5,140 nucleotides of DNA from JBFJWU01 sp041623475 [NCBI: bacterium]. Lineage in GTDB: Bacteria; J088. Each line of letters opens with the position of its first letter. The first letter of the stretch is position 1. Below are positions 1 through 5,140 of this stretch, piece after piece. The stretch is from NCBI GenBank assembly GCA_041623475.1, contig JBFJWU010000264.1, positions 1 through 5,140 of the forward strand, read 5' to 3'. Below the pieces are notes generated by a model. It was not told the origin of the DNA and searched no databases. It saw only the letters and a program-made list of their open reading frames with translations. Position numbers and translations under genes: made by a program.

Positions 1-202
1 GGCGCTCGTCTCGCTCGCGAAGGCGAGGGCGAGCGATACGGCGATCCAGGTCGCGAACGAGGCCGTGCAGATGCACGGCGGGATCGGCATGACCGACGAG
101 CACGACATCGGCTTCTACCTGAAGCGCGCCCGCGTGGCGGAGATGACCTTTGGCGACGCCGCCTGGCACCGAAACCGCTGGGCGGAACTTGCCGGATACT
201 GA
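1..202 (+). CDS. Acyl-CoA dehydrogenase, C-terminal 66 residues (5' end outside window)
   Basis: The open frame starts at base 2, runs in from the left edge and ends at TGA 200-202. Its product would catalyse FAD-dependent alpha,beta-desaturation of an acyl-CoA thioester, passing electrons to an electron-transfer flavoprotein in the cytoplasm. The visible part is the end of the C-terminal helical domain. It shows the family motif AVQMHGGIGMTDEHDIGFYL at residues 21-40 of the fragment (the Q-x-H-G-G-x-G signature near the FAD and substrate site), followed by a K/R-rich helix and the sequence GDAAWHRNRWAELAGY at the end. The natural stop directly after this helix is normal for the family, so the gene is cut only by the window edge. 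About 91% of its third codon positions are G or C, clearly more than in the genes downstream. It lies 30 bases upstream of the flavin reductase gene with no visible terminator, so read-through is possible. Substrate class cannot be told from this part. Confidence 0.9.
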   Translation, partial: ALVSLAKARASDTAIQVANEAVQMHGGIGMTDEHDIGFYLKRARVAEMTFGDAAWHRNRWAELAGY

Positions 203-220
203 TTTCCCGGTTTATTACGC

Positions 221-227
221 AGGAGAG
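221..227 (+). promoter_or_regulatory. Ribosome binding site of the flavin reductase gene
   Basis: AGGAGAG lies five bases upstream of the ATG at 233 and is the strongest Shine-Dalgarno match in the window. It fixes the start of the first gene of the overlapping block. The four genes after it have weak or no such sites and probably depend on coupling to the gene before them. Confidence 0.8.
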
Positions 228-232
228 TCGCA

Positions 233-724
233 ATGGATATTACACAGGAATTCAAAGATGCTTTGTCGACGTGGGCGTCTGGTGTTACGGTGGTCAGCAC
301 CCGGGCGGATGGCCTGTTTTATGGCCTGACCGTATCCAGCTTTTCGTCCCTGTCACTGGACCCGCCGTTGGTTACTGTCTGCCTGGCCAATGCCAATCGA
401 ATGTCATCGATGATTGAGTCCGCCGGGCAGTTTACGGTATCCATACTCGCCCGCGACCAGGAGGATGTCTCCAACCATTTTGCGTCCCAGGGCCGTGAAC
501 CCGTTAGTGACTTGGCCGGCCAGGCCGGCGATTGGGAAGACGGAGACCTGCCCCGGTTGACGGGCGCGGTGGCTAACCTGGAATGCAACATGTACGAACT
601 GATTATCAAGGGTGACCACACGATTGCCGTCGGCGAAGTTCGCCGGGCACTGTCAAATTCCGATGCGTGGCCGTTGTTGTATTACCGCCGTGCTTACCGG
701 GGCGTTACCGGGGAACAAAATTGA
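233..724 (+). CDS. Flavin reductase-like domain protein (FMN-binding split barrel)
   Basis: The 163-residue product has the usual length of the flavin reductase-like family (HpaC and other small reductase components). These proteins bind FMN or FAD and use NAD(P)H to supply reduced flavin to a separate oxygenase in the cytoplasm. Family signs are the N-terminal helix followed by SGVTVVSTRADG (16-27), the core flavin-binding stretch GLTVSSFSSLSLDPPLVTVC (31-50), an NRMS motif (55-58), GDHTIAVGEV (127-136) where the conserved aspartate-histidine pair sits, and PLLYYRRAYR (147-156) near the end. The ATG start has an ideal ribosome binding site. The stop at 722-724 overlaps the TTG start of the next gene. 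No oxygenase partner is in the window, so what receives the reduced flavin is unknown. A role linked to the deazaflavin made by the last two genes is conceivable but is inference. The family assignment is firm; cofactor and partner are not. Confidence 0.88.
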   Translation: MDITQEFKDALSTWASGVTVVSTRADGLFYGLTVSSFSSLSLDPPLVTVCLANANRMSSMIESAGQFTVSILARDQEDVSNHFASQGREPVSDLAGQAGDWEDGDLPRLTGAVANLECNMYELIIKGDHTIAVGEVRRALSNSDAWPLLYYRRAYRGVTGEQN

Positions 725-1497
725 CGGCATCGCTGGATTTCAAAGGCAAATCTGTCCTCGTTACCGGCGGCGCTCGTGGCGTTGGCCGCGGGATAACGGA
801 ATCGTTCCTGGCTGCGGGCGCACAGGTGATGATCTGCGGCCGCAATGAACCGGAAAACCTGCCCGGCAGCGACGGTAACACCGCTCATTTTCACCCGACC
901 GATGTTCGCGACCCCGAACAAGTAAACGCCCTGGTCGACGCGACGGTCAAACGGCTTGGATCATTGGACATCCTGGTCAATAATGCCGGCGGCGCGCCCT
1001 TCGCCGAAGCGGCGACGGCGTCACCTCGGTTCTCCGAAAAGATTGTCCAGCTCAACCTGTTGGCACCACTCAATTGCGCCCAGGCCGCAAACCGGGTGAT
1101 GCAGGACAGGCAAGGCGGCGTCATTATCAACATCGCCAGCGTCAGCGGCCAACGCGCCTCACCGGGCACAGCTATTTACGGTGCTGCAAAAGCCGGATTG
1201 CTGAACCTGACCAGGTCCCTGGCCGTGGAATGGGCACCAAAGGTCCGGGTTGTTGCAATAACTGCCGGAATGATCCGGACAGAGCAGGCCCATCTTCATT
1301 ACGGCGATGACGCGGGAATCGCAGCTGTCGAAAAGACAGTGCCCTTGCAACGGTTGGGTCTGCCGCGGGACATCGGCGATACCTGCCTGTTCCTGGCCTC
1401 GCCGATGGCGTCCTATATCAGCGGCGGCTCGGTTATCGTCGACGGTGGGGGCGAACGTCCATCGTTCCTGGACGCGGCAAACGCCGAACAGTCTTGA
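721..1497 (+). CDS. Classical SDR-family oxidoreductase
   Basis: This encodes a cytoplasmic NAD(P)(H)-dependent Rossmann-fold dehydrogenase/reductase of 258 residues, the standard length for classical SDRs. Visible motifs are TGGARGVG (15-22, nucleotide binding), CGRN (39-42, an arginine after the second strand that suggests NADP(H)), NNAG (87-90), N112, S140 in NIASVSG, and Y153-x-x-x-K157 in YGAAK. The catalytic tetrad is therefore complete. The C-terminal SGGSVIVDGG (234-243) is typical. The usual N-x-x-x-P-G stretch after strand 6 reads VAITAG (178-183). I chose TTG at 721 because it gives the normal ten or so residues before the first strand and overlaps the previous stop as ATTGA, with a weak GGGGAA site at 710-715. 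An in-frame ATG at 667 would overlap the flavin reductase by 58 bases and add an unlikely leader. The substrate, probably an alcohol/ketone or hydroxyacyl-CoA pair, cannot be read from the sequence. Confidence 0.9.
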   Translation: MTASLDFKGKSVLVTGGARGVGRGITESFLAAGAQVMICGRNEPENLPGSDGNTAHFHPTDVRDPEQVNALVDATVKRLGSLDILVNNAGGAPFAEAATASPRFSEKIVQLNLLAPLNCAQAANRVMQDRQGGVIINIASVSGQRASPGTAIYGAAKAGLLNLTRSLAVEWAPKVRVVAITAGMIRTEQAHLHYGDDAGIAAVEKTVPLQRLGLPRDIGDTCLFLASPMASYISGGSVIVDGGGERPSFLDAANAEQS

Positions 1498-2321
1498 CGT
1501 CCCGGATCTTTCGTGAGGACCTGCTCGCCGGGCAGGTCGCCGTGATCACGGGTGGCGGCACAGGAATTGGCCGTGCAACCGCGTTGGAAATGGCAGCACT
1601 TGGTGCTGACATTGCCCTGGTCGGGCGCCGCCCCGAACCGCTTCGGCACACTCAGGACGAGATTGGGCAGCTTGGCCGCACGGCACTGGCCCTGCCCTGC
1701 GACATTCGCGATTACGATGCAGTCGGAAAGACCGTCGACGCGGTCCTCGACCGGTTTGGCCGGATCGACACATTGTTTAACAACGCCGGCGGCCAGTTTT
1801 TCCAACCGTCGACGGACTTGACACCCGGTGGTTGGCAAGCTGTGCTCAACACAAACCTCAGCGGGACGTTCTTTTTTACCCAGCACGTTGCCAACCGGGC
1901 AATGATTCCTTCGGGTGGCGGGGCCATCGTCAACATGGTGATTAACATGTGGCGTGGACAGCCGGCAGCGGTCCACTCAGCTGCCGCGCGAGCCGGGATC
2001 GACAACCTGACCAAATCGCTCAGCGTCGAATGGGCCGTTCACAAGATACGGATCAATGCCGTCGCTCCCGGAACTGTCCGTACCGAAGGACTTGACCAGT
2101 ACCCTGAAGATGTCGTCCGGCAACTGCGGTCGATAATTCCCCTGAAGCGCGAAGGCACTCCGGAAGAAATTGCCTGGCTCGTCTGTTACCTTGCATCTGA
2201 AGCCGGGGCCTGGATTACCGGCGAGACGATTTGCATTGACGGCGGGTCGCAGAATTGGGGCAGTATGTGGAACATACCGGACGATAACAGCGATATTCAA
2301 GGATACCGGCGCGACGAATGA
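1494..2321 (+). CDS. SDR of the trans-2-enoyl-CoA reductase (PECR) / AtuG type
   Basis: The product is a 275-residue Rossmann-fold protein with TGGGTGIG (19-26), VGRR (43-46, suggesting NADPH), NNAGGQF (96-102) and ITGETICIDGG (241-251). The catalytic region departs from classical SDRs. The serine position is V149 and the tyrosine position is S162, preceded by H161. The lysine position is R166, in AVHSAAARAGIDNLTKSL (159-176). This VHS-x-A-A-R-A-G pattern, with NNAGGQF, is what I recall from mammalian peroxisomal trans-2-enoyl-CoA reductase; related dienoyl-CoA reductases and the bacterial AtuG group (acyclic terpene catabolism) are close. The likely reaction is NADPH-dependent reduction of an enoyl- or dienoyl-CoA rather than alcohol oxidation. 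The start is TTG at 1494, overlapping the previous TGA as TTGA. No ATG precedes the nucleotide-binding motif, and no clear ribosome binding site is seen, so coupling is likely. Subfamily is fairly secure from motifs; substrate is inferred. Confidence 0.87.
   Translation: MTSRIFREDLLAGQVAVITGGGTGIGRATALEMAALGADIALVGRRPEPLRHTQDEIGQLGRTALALPCDIRDYDAVGKTVDAVLDRFGRIDTLFNNAGGQFFQPSTDLTPGGWQAVLNTNLSGTFFFTQHVANRAMIPSGGGAIVNMVINMWRGQPAAVHSAAARAGIDNLTKSLSVEWAVHKIRINAVAPGTVRTEGLDQYPEDVVRQLRSIIPLKREGTPEEIAWLVCYLASEAGAWITGETICIDGGSQNWGSMWNIPDDNSDIQGYRRDE
2299..2303 (+). promoter_or_regulatory. Possible ribosome binding site of cofG
   Basis: AAGGA lies inside the end of the second SDR gene, 14 bases before the ATG at 2318. 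The spacing is longer than ideal, so the ATGA overlap with the SDR stop may matter more for initiation. Confidence 0.35.
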
Positions 2322-3442
2322 TTACGGACCCACAGGACCTGCAGAAGTGCTCGACCGCGGAACTGGCCGCATCTGCGTGCGCCGTCCGTGACCATGTGTA
2401 CGGTAATACATTGACCTTTTCCCCTAAAGTATTCCTGCCAATAACTAATCTCTGCAGGAATCGTTGCGATTACTGTTCCTTTCGACGCTCATCCGGGGAC
2501 CCCGGCGAATGGACCATGACACCGGACCAGGTCATCGCCACACTTGACGACGCTGCCGCAAACGGGTGCATCGAAGCGCTGTTCTGCCTGGGCGACACGC
2601 CGGAAGGACCCTACCCTGCCTATCGCGAACTACTGGCCAAATGGGGATTCGAAACGACCGTTGATTATCTGGAATGGGCAGGAATCCAGGCGCTGGAACG
2701 TGGCCTGCTGCCCCACACCAATGCCGGCATCCTGACCCGGCAACAGATGGCCAGGTTGCGCCCGGTCAATGTCAGCCTCGGATTGATGCTTGAAAATATC
2801 AGCCCGCGAATGTGCGAGCCAGGAATGCCCCACCACAAGGCACCCGACAAGCGACCGCAGGTGCGATTGGACATGACGCGCGAAGCTGGCAAATTGCGGA
2901 TTCCATTTACATCGGGCCTGCTGCTCGGCATTGGCGAAACCGAAGCCGAACGGATTGACACACTGGTTGCGATCGATGAACTTCACCGTAATGGCGGACA
3001 TATTCAGGAAGTCATTATCCAGAATTTCCGGACCCGACCCGACATTGCGATGGCCAGCAGCCCGGAGCCCGAGGTCGACGCGATTGTCCGCACGGTCTCG
3101 ATGGCCAGACTGCTGCTGCCACCAGAGATCAGCGTTCAGGCCCCCCCGAACCTGAACCCTGCAGATGCCGGGTTGCTGATCCAGGCGGGCATCAACGATT
3201 TCGGCGGGATTTCGCCGGTCACACCTGACTACATCAACCACCTGCATCCGTGGCCAGTACTCGACCAGCTGGAATCAGAATGCCGTACAGCAGGGTTCGA
3301 ACTTCGGCCACGGCTGCCGATCTATGACCGGTACCTGGTACAGGACGATTTCCTGGACCAGTCCCTGTTGCCATTCGTTCAGCAGGCCCAGCGCGCGATC
3401 GAAATCGGCAATTTTGCCTGGCGCCAGCGAGCAGTCGCCTGA
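2318..3442 (+). CDS. cofG: F0 synthase subunit 1, radical SAM protein CofG
   Basis: CofG works with CofH to build 7,8-didemethyl-8-hydroxy-5-deazariboflavin (F0), the chromophore of coenzyme F420. It acts on the adduct made by CofH and closes the deazaflavin ring using a 5'-deoxyadenosyl radical. The 374-residue product has the radical-SAM iron-sulfur motif C46-x3-C50-x2-C53 in NLCRNRCDYCSF. It also has ALFCLGDTPEG (87-97), LGLMLENISPRM (154-165), the PGMPHHKAPDK stretch (168-178), PFTSGLLLGIGET (196-208), HIQEVIIQNFRTRPDIAMA (228-246), QAPPNL (274-279) and DFGGISPVTPDYIN (294-307). All match the N-terminal half of actinobacterial FbiC as I know it. The ATG overlaps the SDR stop as ATGA, and its own TGA shares one base with the cofH ATG. 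The first 35 residues precede the barrel and are not conserved in a way I recognise. Assignment is firm; whether the product goes on to F420 or stays as F0 is not shown. Confidence 0.96.
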   Translation: MITDPQDLQKCSTAELAASACAVRDHVYGNTLTFSPKVFLPITNLCRNRCDYCSFRRSSGDPGEWTMTPDQVIATLDDAAANGCIEALFCLGDTPEGPYPAYRELLAKWGFETTVDYLEWAGIQALERGLLPHTNAGILTRQQMARLRPVNVSLGLMLENISPRMCEPGMPHHKAPDKRPQVRLDMTREAGKLRIPFTSGLLLGIGETEAERIDTLVAIDELHRNGGHIQEVIIQNFRTRPDIAMASSPEPEVDAIVRTVSMARLLLPPEISVQAPPNLNPADAGLLIQAGINDFGGISPVTPDYINHLHPWPVLDQLESECRTAGFELRPRLPIYDRYLVQDDFLDQSLLPFVQQAQRAIEIGNFAWRQRAVA

Positions 3443-4722
3443 TGCTTACAGTCGACCAGACATTGTCCGGCGCGTCCAGCAAGATTGCCGTAATCCTCGA
3501 CCACGTGTTGTCCGGCCATGAACTGGACATCGACGGAGCCGAGCAACTTTTCCTGGCGACCGGCAACGACCTGCGCGCCCTGACCGCGACCGCCGACAAA
3601 TTGCGCTGCCAGCAGGTTGGCGAAGCTGTAACGTATGTCATCAATCGCAATATTAACTTTACAAATGTCTGCGTCAAATCCTGCCGGTTCTGTGCGTTTT
3701 CCCGGGATATTCGATCTGAATCGGGATACTTCCTGGATACGGACGCAATTGTTGAAAAAGTCGCACAGGCTGTTGAAATGGGCGCAACAGAAGTCTGCCT
3801 GCAAGCGGGACTGGCACCAACAGTTGACGGTCGGATATACATCGACCTGTGCCAGACACTGCACAACGCATTTCCCGACGTCCATCTGCATGCGTTCTCG
3901 CCGGAAGAGATCAAATACGGCTCGGTACGCGCCCGGATGACATTTCGGGAATATCTGTCGGAACTGAAGGATGCCGGATTGGGCAGCCTTCCCGGAACAT
4001 CCGCCGAGATTCTCGACGACGATCTGCGGACACGCATCTCACCGGGTCGAATTACGGTCGACGAATGGACGACGGTGATTCGCACAGCCCACGAACTGGG
4101 CATACCAACGACATCGACCATGATGTTCGGGCATATCGAGACTGCCGGCCATCGCGCACGTCATATGGCACTGTTGCGTGACATCCAGCGGGACACTGGC
4201 GGATTTACGGAATTCGTTCCACTGTCCTTTGTTCATTCTGAAGCACCATTGTTTGTCACTGGCGACATCCCCGGCGTCCAGCCTGGCCCGACAGGTAACG
4301 ATGTCCTGCGTCTGTACGCGATTGCCCGGCTGATGCTGGGCGCCACGTTCACAAACATCCAGGCATCCTGGGTCAAAGAAGGCCTGCGCGGTGCCCAGTT
4401 GCTGCTGGATGCGGGCGTCAATGATCTGGGCGGCACCCTGATGAACGAAAGCATCTCAACCAAGGCCGGTGCCAGCAACGGCCAGATGGTCACCCCCGCC
4501 CAGTTACGCCAGTTAGTCCGCGACGCCGGCCGGGTCCCCGTTGAACGCACCACCCTGTACGGCGAGCGCCATCGCTTCCCGGAACAGTACACACCTGGCG
4601 AAGAAGACCTTGATCCGTTGAACCGGGTCACCGACACCGAACAAACCTTTGGCTCGTACGACGAACTGGTCAACAACCCGAAATACCATTACGACTTTGA
4701 AGAATACCGGGTAAAGAATTGA
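3442..4722 (+). CDS. cofH: F0 synthase subunit 2, radical SAM protein CofH
   Basis: CofH uses S-adenosylmethionine to generate a radical from tyrosine and joins it to 5-amino-6-(D-ribitylamino)uracil, giving the intermediate that CofG turns into F0. The iron-sulfur motif is C77-x3-C81-x2-C84 in NVCVKSCRFCAF, after VINRNINFT (66-74). Other family motifs are ATEVCLQAG (115-123), HLHAFSPEEI (148-157), LPGTSAEILDDDLR (183-196), TTSTMMFGHIE (223-233), GGFTEFVPLSFVHSEAPL (253-270), the QASWVKEG stretch (307-314) and GVNDLGGTLMNESIS (325-339). This order matches the C-terminal half of FbiC. The start ATG at 3442-3444 shares its A with the cofG stop (TGATG), so the two subunits are probably made in equal amounts. 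At 426 residues it carries roughly 50 residues (375-426) past the last motif I recognise, rich in acidic and aromatic residues and ending YHYDFEEYRVKN. It is the last gene of the block. Confidence 0.96.
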   Translation: MLTVDQTLSGASSKIAVILDHVLSGHELDIDGAEQLFLATGNDLRALTATADKLRCQQVGEAVTYVINRNINFTNVCVKSCRFCAFSRDIRSESGYFLDTDAIVEKVAQAVEMGATEVCLQAGLAPTVDGRIYIDLCQTLHNAFPDVHLHAFSPEEIKYGSVRARMTFREYLSELKDAGLGSLPGTSAEILDDDLRTRISPGRITVDEWTTVIRTAHELGIPTTSTMMFGHIETAGHRARHMALLRDIQRDTGGFTEFVPLSFVHSEAPLFVTGDIPGVQPGPTGNDVLRLYAIARLMLGATFTNIQASWVKEGLRGAQLLLDAGVNDLGGTLMNESISTKAGASNGQMVTPAQLRQLVRDAGRVPVERTTLYGERHRFPEQYTPGEEDLDPLNRVTDTEQTFGSYDELVNNPKYHYDFEEYRVKN

Positions 4723-4730
4723 GTATTTGC

Positions 4731-4810
4731 CACAGAGGCACAGAGGAAAGACAGAGAGGAAGCAGAGAGAAAGACATTTTGCACCATGGGGACACGGGAG
4801 AGCGCGGGGA
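4731..4810. repeat. Purine-rich degenerate repeat based on CACAGAGG
   Basis: Two exact tandem copies of CACAGAGG occupy 4731-4746. They are followed by degraded purine-rich variants (ACAGAGAGG, GCAGAGAG) to about 4775, then by CACCATGGGGACACGGGAGAG at 4782-4802, which looks like a second diverged copy of the same theme. From memory, similar sequence (CCACAGAGGCACAGAG and relatives) occurs as dispersed intergenic repeats in many unrelated bacteria, where its translation is often annotated as small spurious proteins. Family membership and copy number in this genome cannot be checked here. Confidence 0.65.
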
Positions 4811-5045
4811 AGTCCAGATACTGATTGACACTGTAGAGGCGCGGACTAAACAAACTGAAATGCTTCGACGTCTCCTTGCTCACCCCATCTGGATCTTGCC
4901 GAGACAAGGCTGGAAAAATTGGACCAAGGGCGAAATGCCTGTTTGACCAACCGCAGGGAGGGAGTTCATTTCGACCCCAATTTTGCCTGCCGCCGACGAG
5001 GGGATCTGGCGCAAGCCGGACAAGACCGGACGGGGCGCGTTTCTT

Positions 5046-5079
5046 GTTTTCCTTTTTGCCGCGCAGCAAAAAGGAAAAC
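5046..5079. repeat. Perfect 14-bp inverted repeat (hairpin), loop CGCGCA
   Basis: GTTTTCCTTTTTGC at 5046-5059 is exactly complementary to GCAAAAAGGAAAAC at 5066-5079, around a six-base loop. The stem is A/T-rich with poly-T/poly-A segments. No T-run follows it on either strand (CCCCGG follows on +, AAGAAACG on -), so it does not fit an intrinsic terminator. It is more like a palindromic repeat unit or a remnant end of a small mobile element. Confidence 0.7.
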
Positions 5080-5091
5080 CCCCGGCAGGGA

Positions 5092-5132
5092 GATGCCGAA
5101 CATAATCACGGGTGCCGATCTATCACGGCATC
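5092..5132. repeat. Weak 7-bp inverted repeat
   Basis: GATGCCG (5092-5098) is matched by CGGCATC (5126-5132) with 27 bases between. A related GGTGCCG sits between them at 5111-5117. Arms this short could arise by chance. It is recorded because it adjoins the hairpin and the window ends directly after it. Confidence 0.25.
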
Positions 5133-5140
5133 AGGCTGTA

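Larger units (their letters stand above)
4723..5140. other. Intergenic region downstream of cofH without a convincing gene
   Basis: About 420 bases follow cofH without a reading frame I would call a gene. The longest open frame, on the - strand at 4689-5069, runs antisense over the end of cofH and through the low-complexity repeat, giving serine- and leucine-rich peptide typical of translated repeats. The + strand frame at 4719-4946 is likewise made from the repeat. No GC-rich stem followed by a T-run is seen after cofH, so no intrinsic terminator can be marked. The region holds the CACAGAGG repeat (4731-4810), a perfect hairpin (5046-5079) and several weaker inverted repeats. It looks like dispersed repeat or remnant mobile DNA rather than a regulatory leader. 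Confidence 0.6.

Noticed and set aside
11-36. 8-bp inverted repeat TCGCTCGC / GCGAGCGA
   Set aside because: It lies inside coding sequence made of repeated GCGAG-like codons and is explained by composition.
189-217. Possible promoter before the flavin reductase gene (TTGCCG with TTTATT)
   Set aside because: Both boxes are poor matches and the spacing is too short. A promoter may exist but I cannot support one.
667-720. Upstream ATG as start of the first SDR
   Set aside because: It would add 18 non-conserved residues inside the flavin reductase gene. The TTG at 721 gives the normal SDR N-terminus and overlaps the stop neatly.
1413-1976. Antisense frame of 187 codons opposite the SDR genes
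   Set aside because: It covers conserved SDR motifs on the other strand and has no motif of its own.
3234-4121. Long antisense frame of 295 codons opposite cofG and cofH
   Set aside because: It lies wholly opposite well-identified genes, is rich in Arg and Ser, and shows no family motif. It is a shadow of high-GC coding sequence.
2318-4722. A frameshifted fused fbiC gene
   Set aside because: CofG ends naturally, cofH has its own ATG and N-terminal segment, and the one-base TGATG junction is a normal coupled arrangement rather than a broken fusion.
4719-4946. Open frame of 75 codons on the + strand
   Set aside because: Its first half is translation of the CACAGAGG repeat, there is no ribosome binding site, and no domain is visible.
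4689-5069. Open frame of 126 codons on the - strand
   Set aside because: It overlaps the end of cofH antisense and runs through the purine-rich repeat. The peptide has no recognisable domain and looks like translated repeat DNA.

Overview
The window holds one tightly packed block of genes, all on the + strand (233-4722). It is preceded by the 3' end of an acyl-CoA dehydrogenase gene and followed by about 420 bases of repeat-rich, apparently non-coding DNA. The organism is probably a Gram-negative bacterium, most likely a proteobacterium or a similar uncultured lineage. The reasons are moderate-to-high GC, use of TTG starts, Shine-Dalgarno sites, and separate cofG and cofH genes rather than the fused fbiC of actinobacteria. 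The sequence does not fix the phylum.

Layout: 1-202 encodes the C-terminal 66 residues of an acyl-CoA dehydrogenase. After a 30-base gap with a clear AGGAGAG ribosome binding site come five genes in a row: a flavin reductase-domain protein (233-724), a classical short-chain dehydrogenase/reductase (SDR; 721-1497), a second SDR of the peroxisomal trans-2-enoyl-CoA reductase / AtuG type (1494-2321), cofG (2318-3442) and cofH (3442-4722). Every junction among these five is an overlap of 1 to 4 bases. The two SDR genes both appear to start at TTG codons embedded in the preceding stop (TTGA). This points to one translationally coupled transcript.

How the genes may work together: CofG and CofH are the two radical-SAM halves of F0 synthase. 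They make 7,8-didemethyl-8-hydroxy-5-deazariboflavin from tyrosine and 5-amino-6-ribitylamino-uracil. F0 is the chromophore of coenzyme F420 and an antenna pigment of some photolyases. No gene for converting F0 to F420 (cofC, cofD, cofE) is in the window. The upstream genes are NAD(P)H- and flavin-linked redox enzymes of the kind found in fatty-acid, terpenoid or steroid catabolism. The most interesting point is therefore that deazaflavin synthesis is locked into one operon with a flavin reductase and two SDRs. A plausible but unproven reading is a catabolic or biosynthetic module whose missing partner enzymes (for example luciferase-like F420- or FMN-dependent oxidoreductases) lie outside the window.

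After cofH, 4731-4810 is a degenerate purine-rich repeat built on CACAGAGG, and 5046-5079 is a perfect 14-bp hairpin. I see no convincing gene between 4723 and 5140. The acyl-CoA dehydrogenase fragment has much higher third-position GC than the operon, which hints at a compositional boundary near 150-230.
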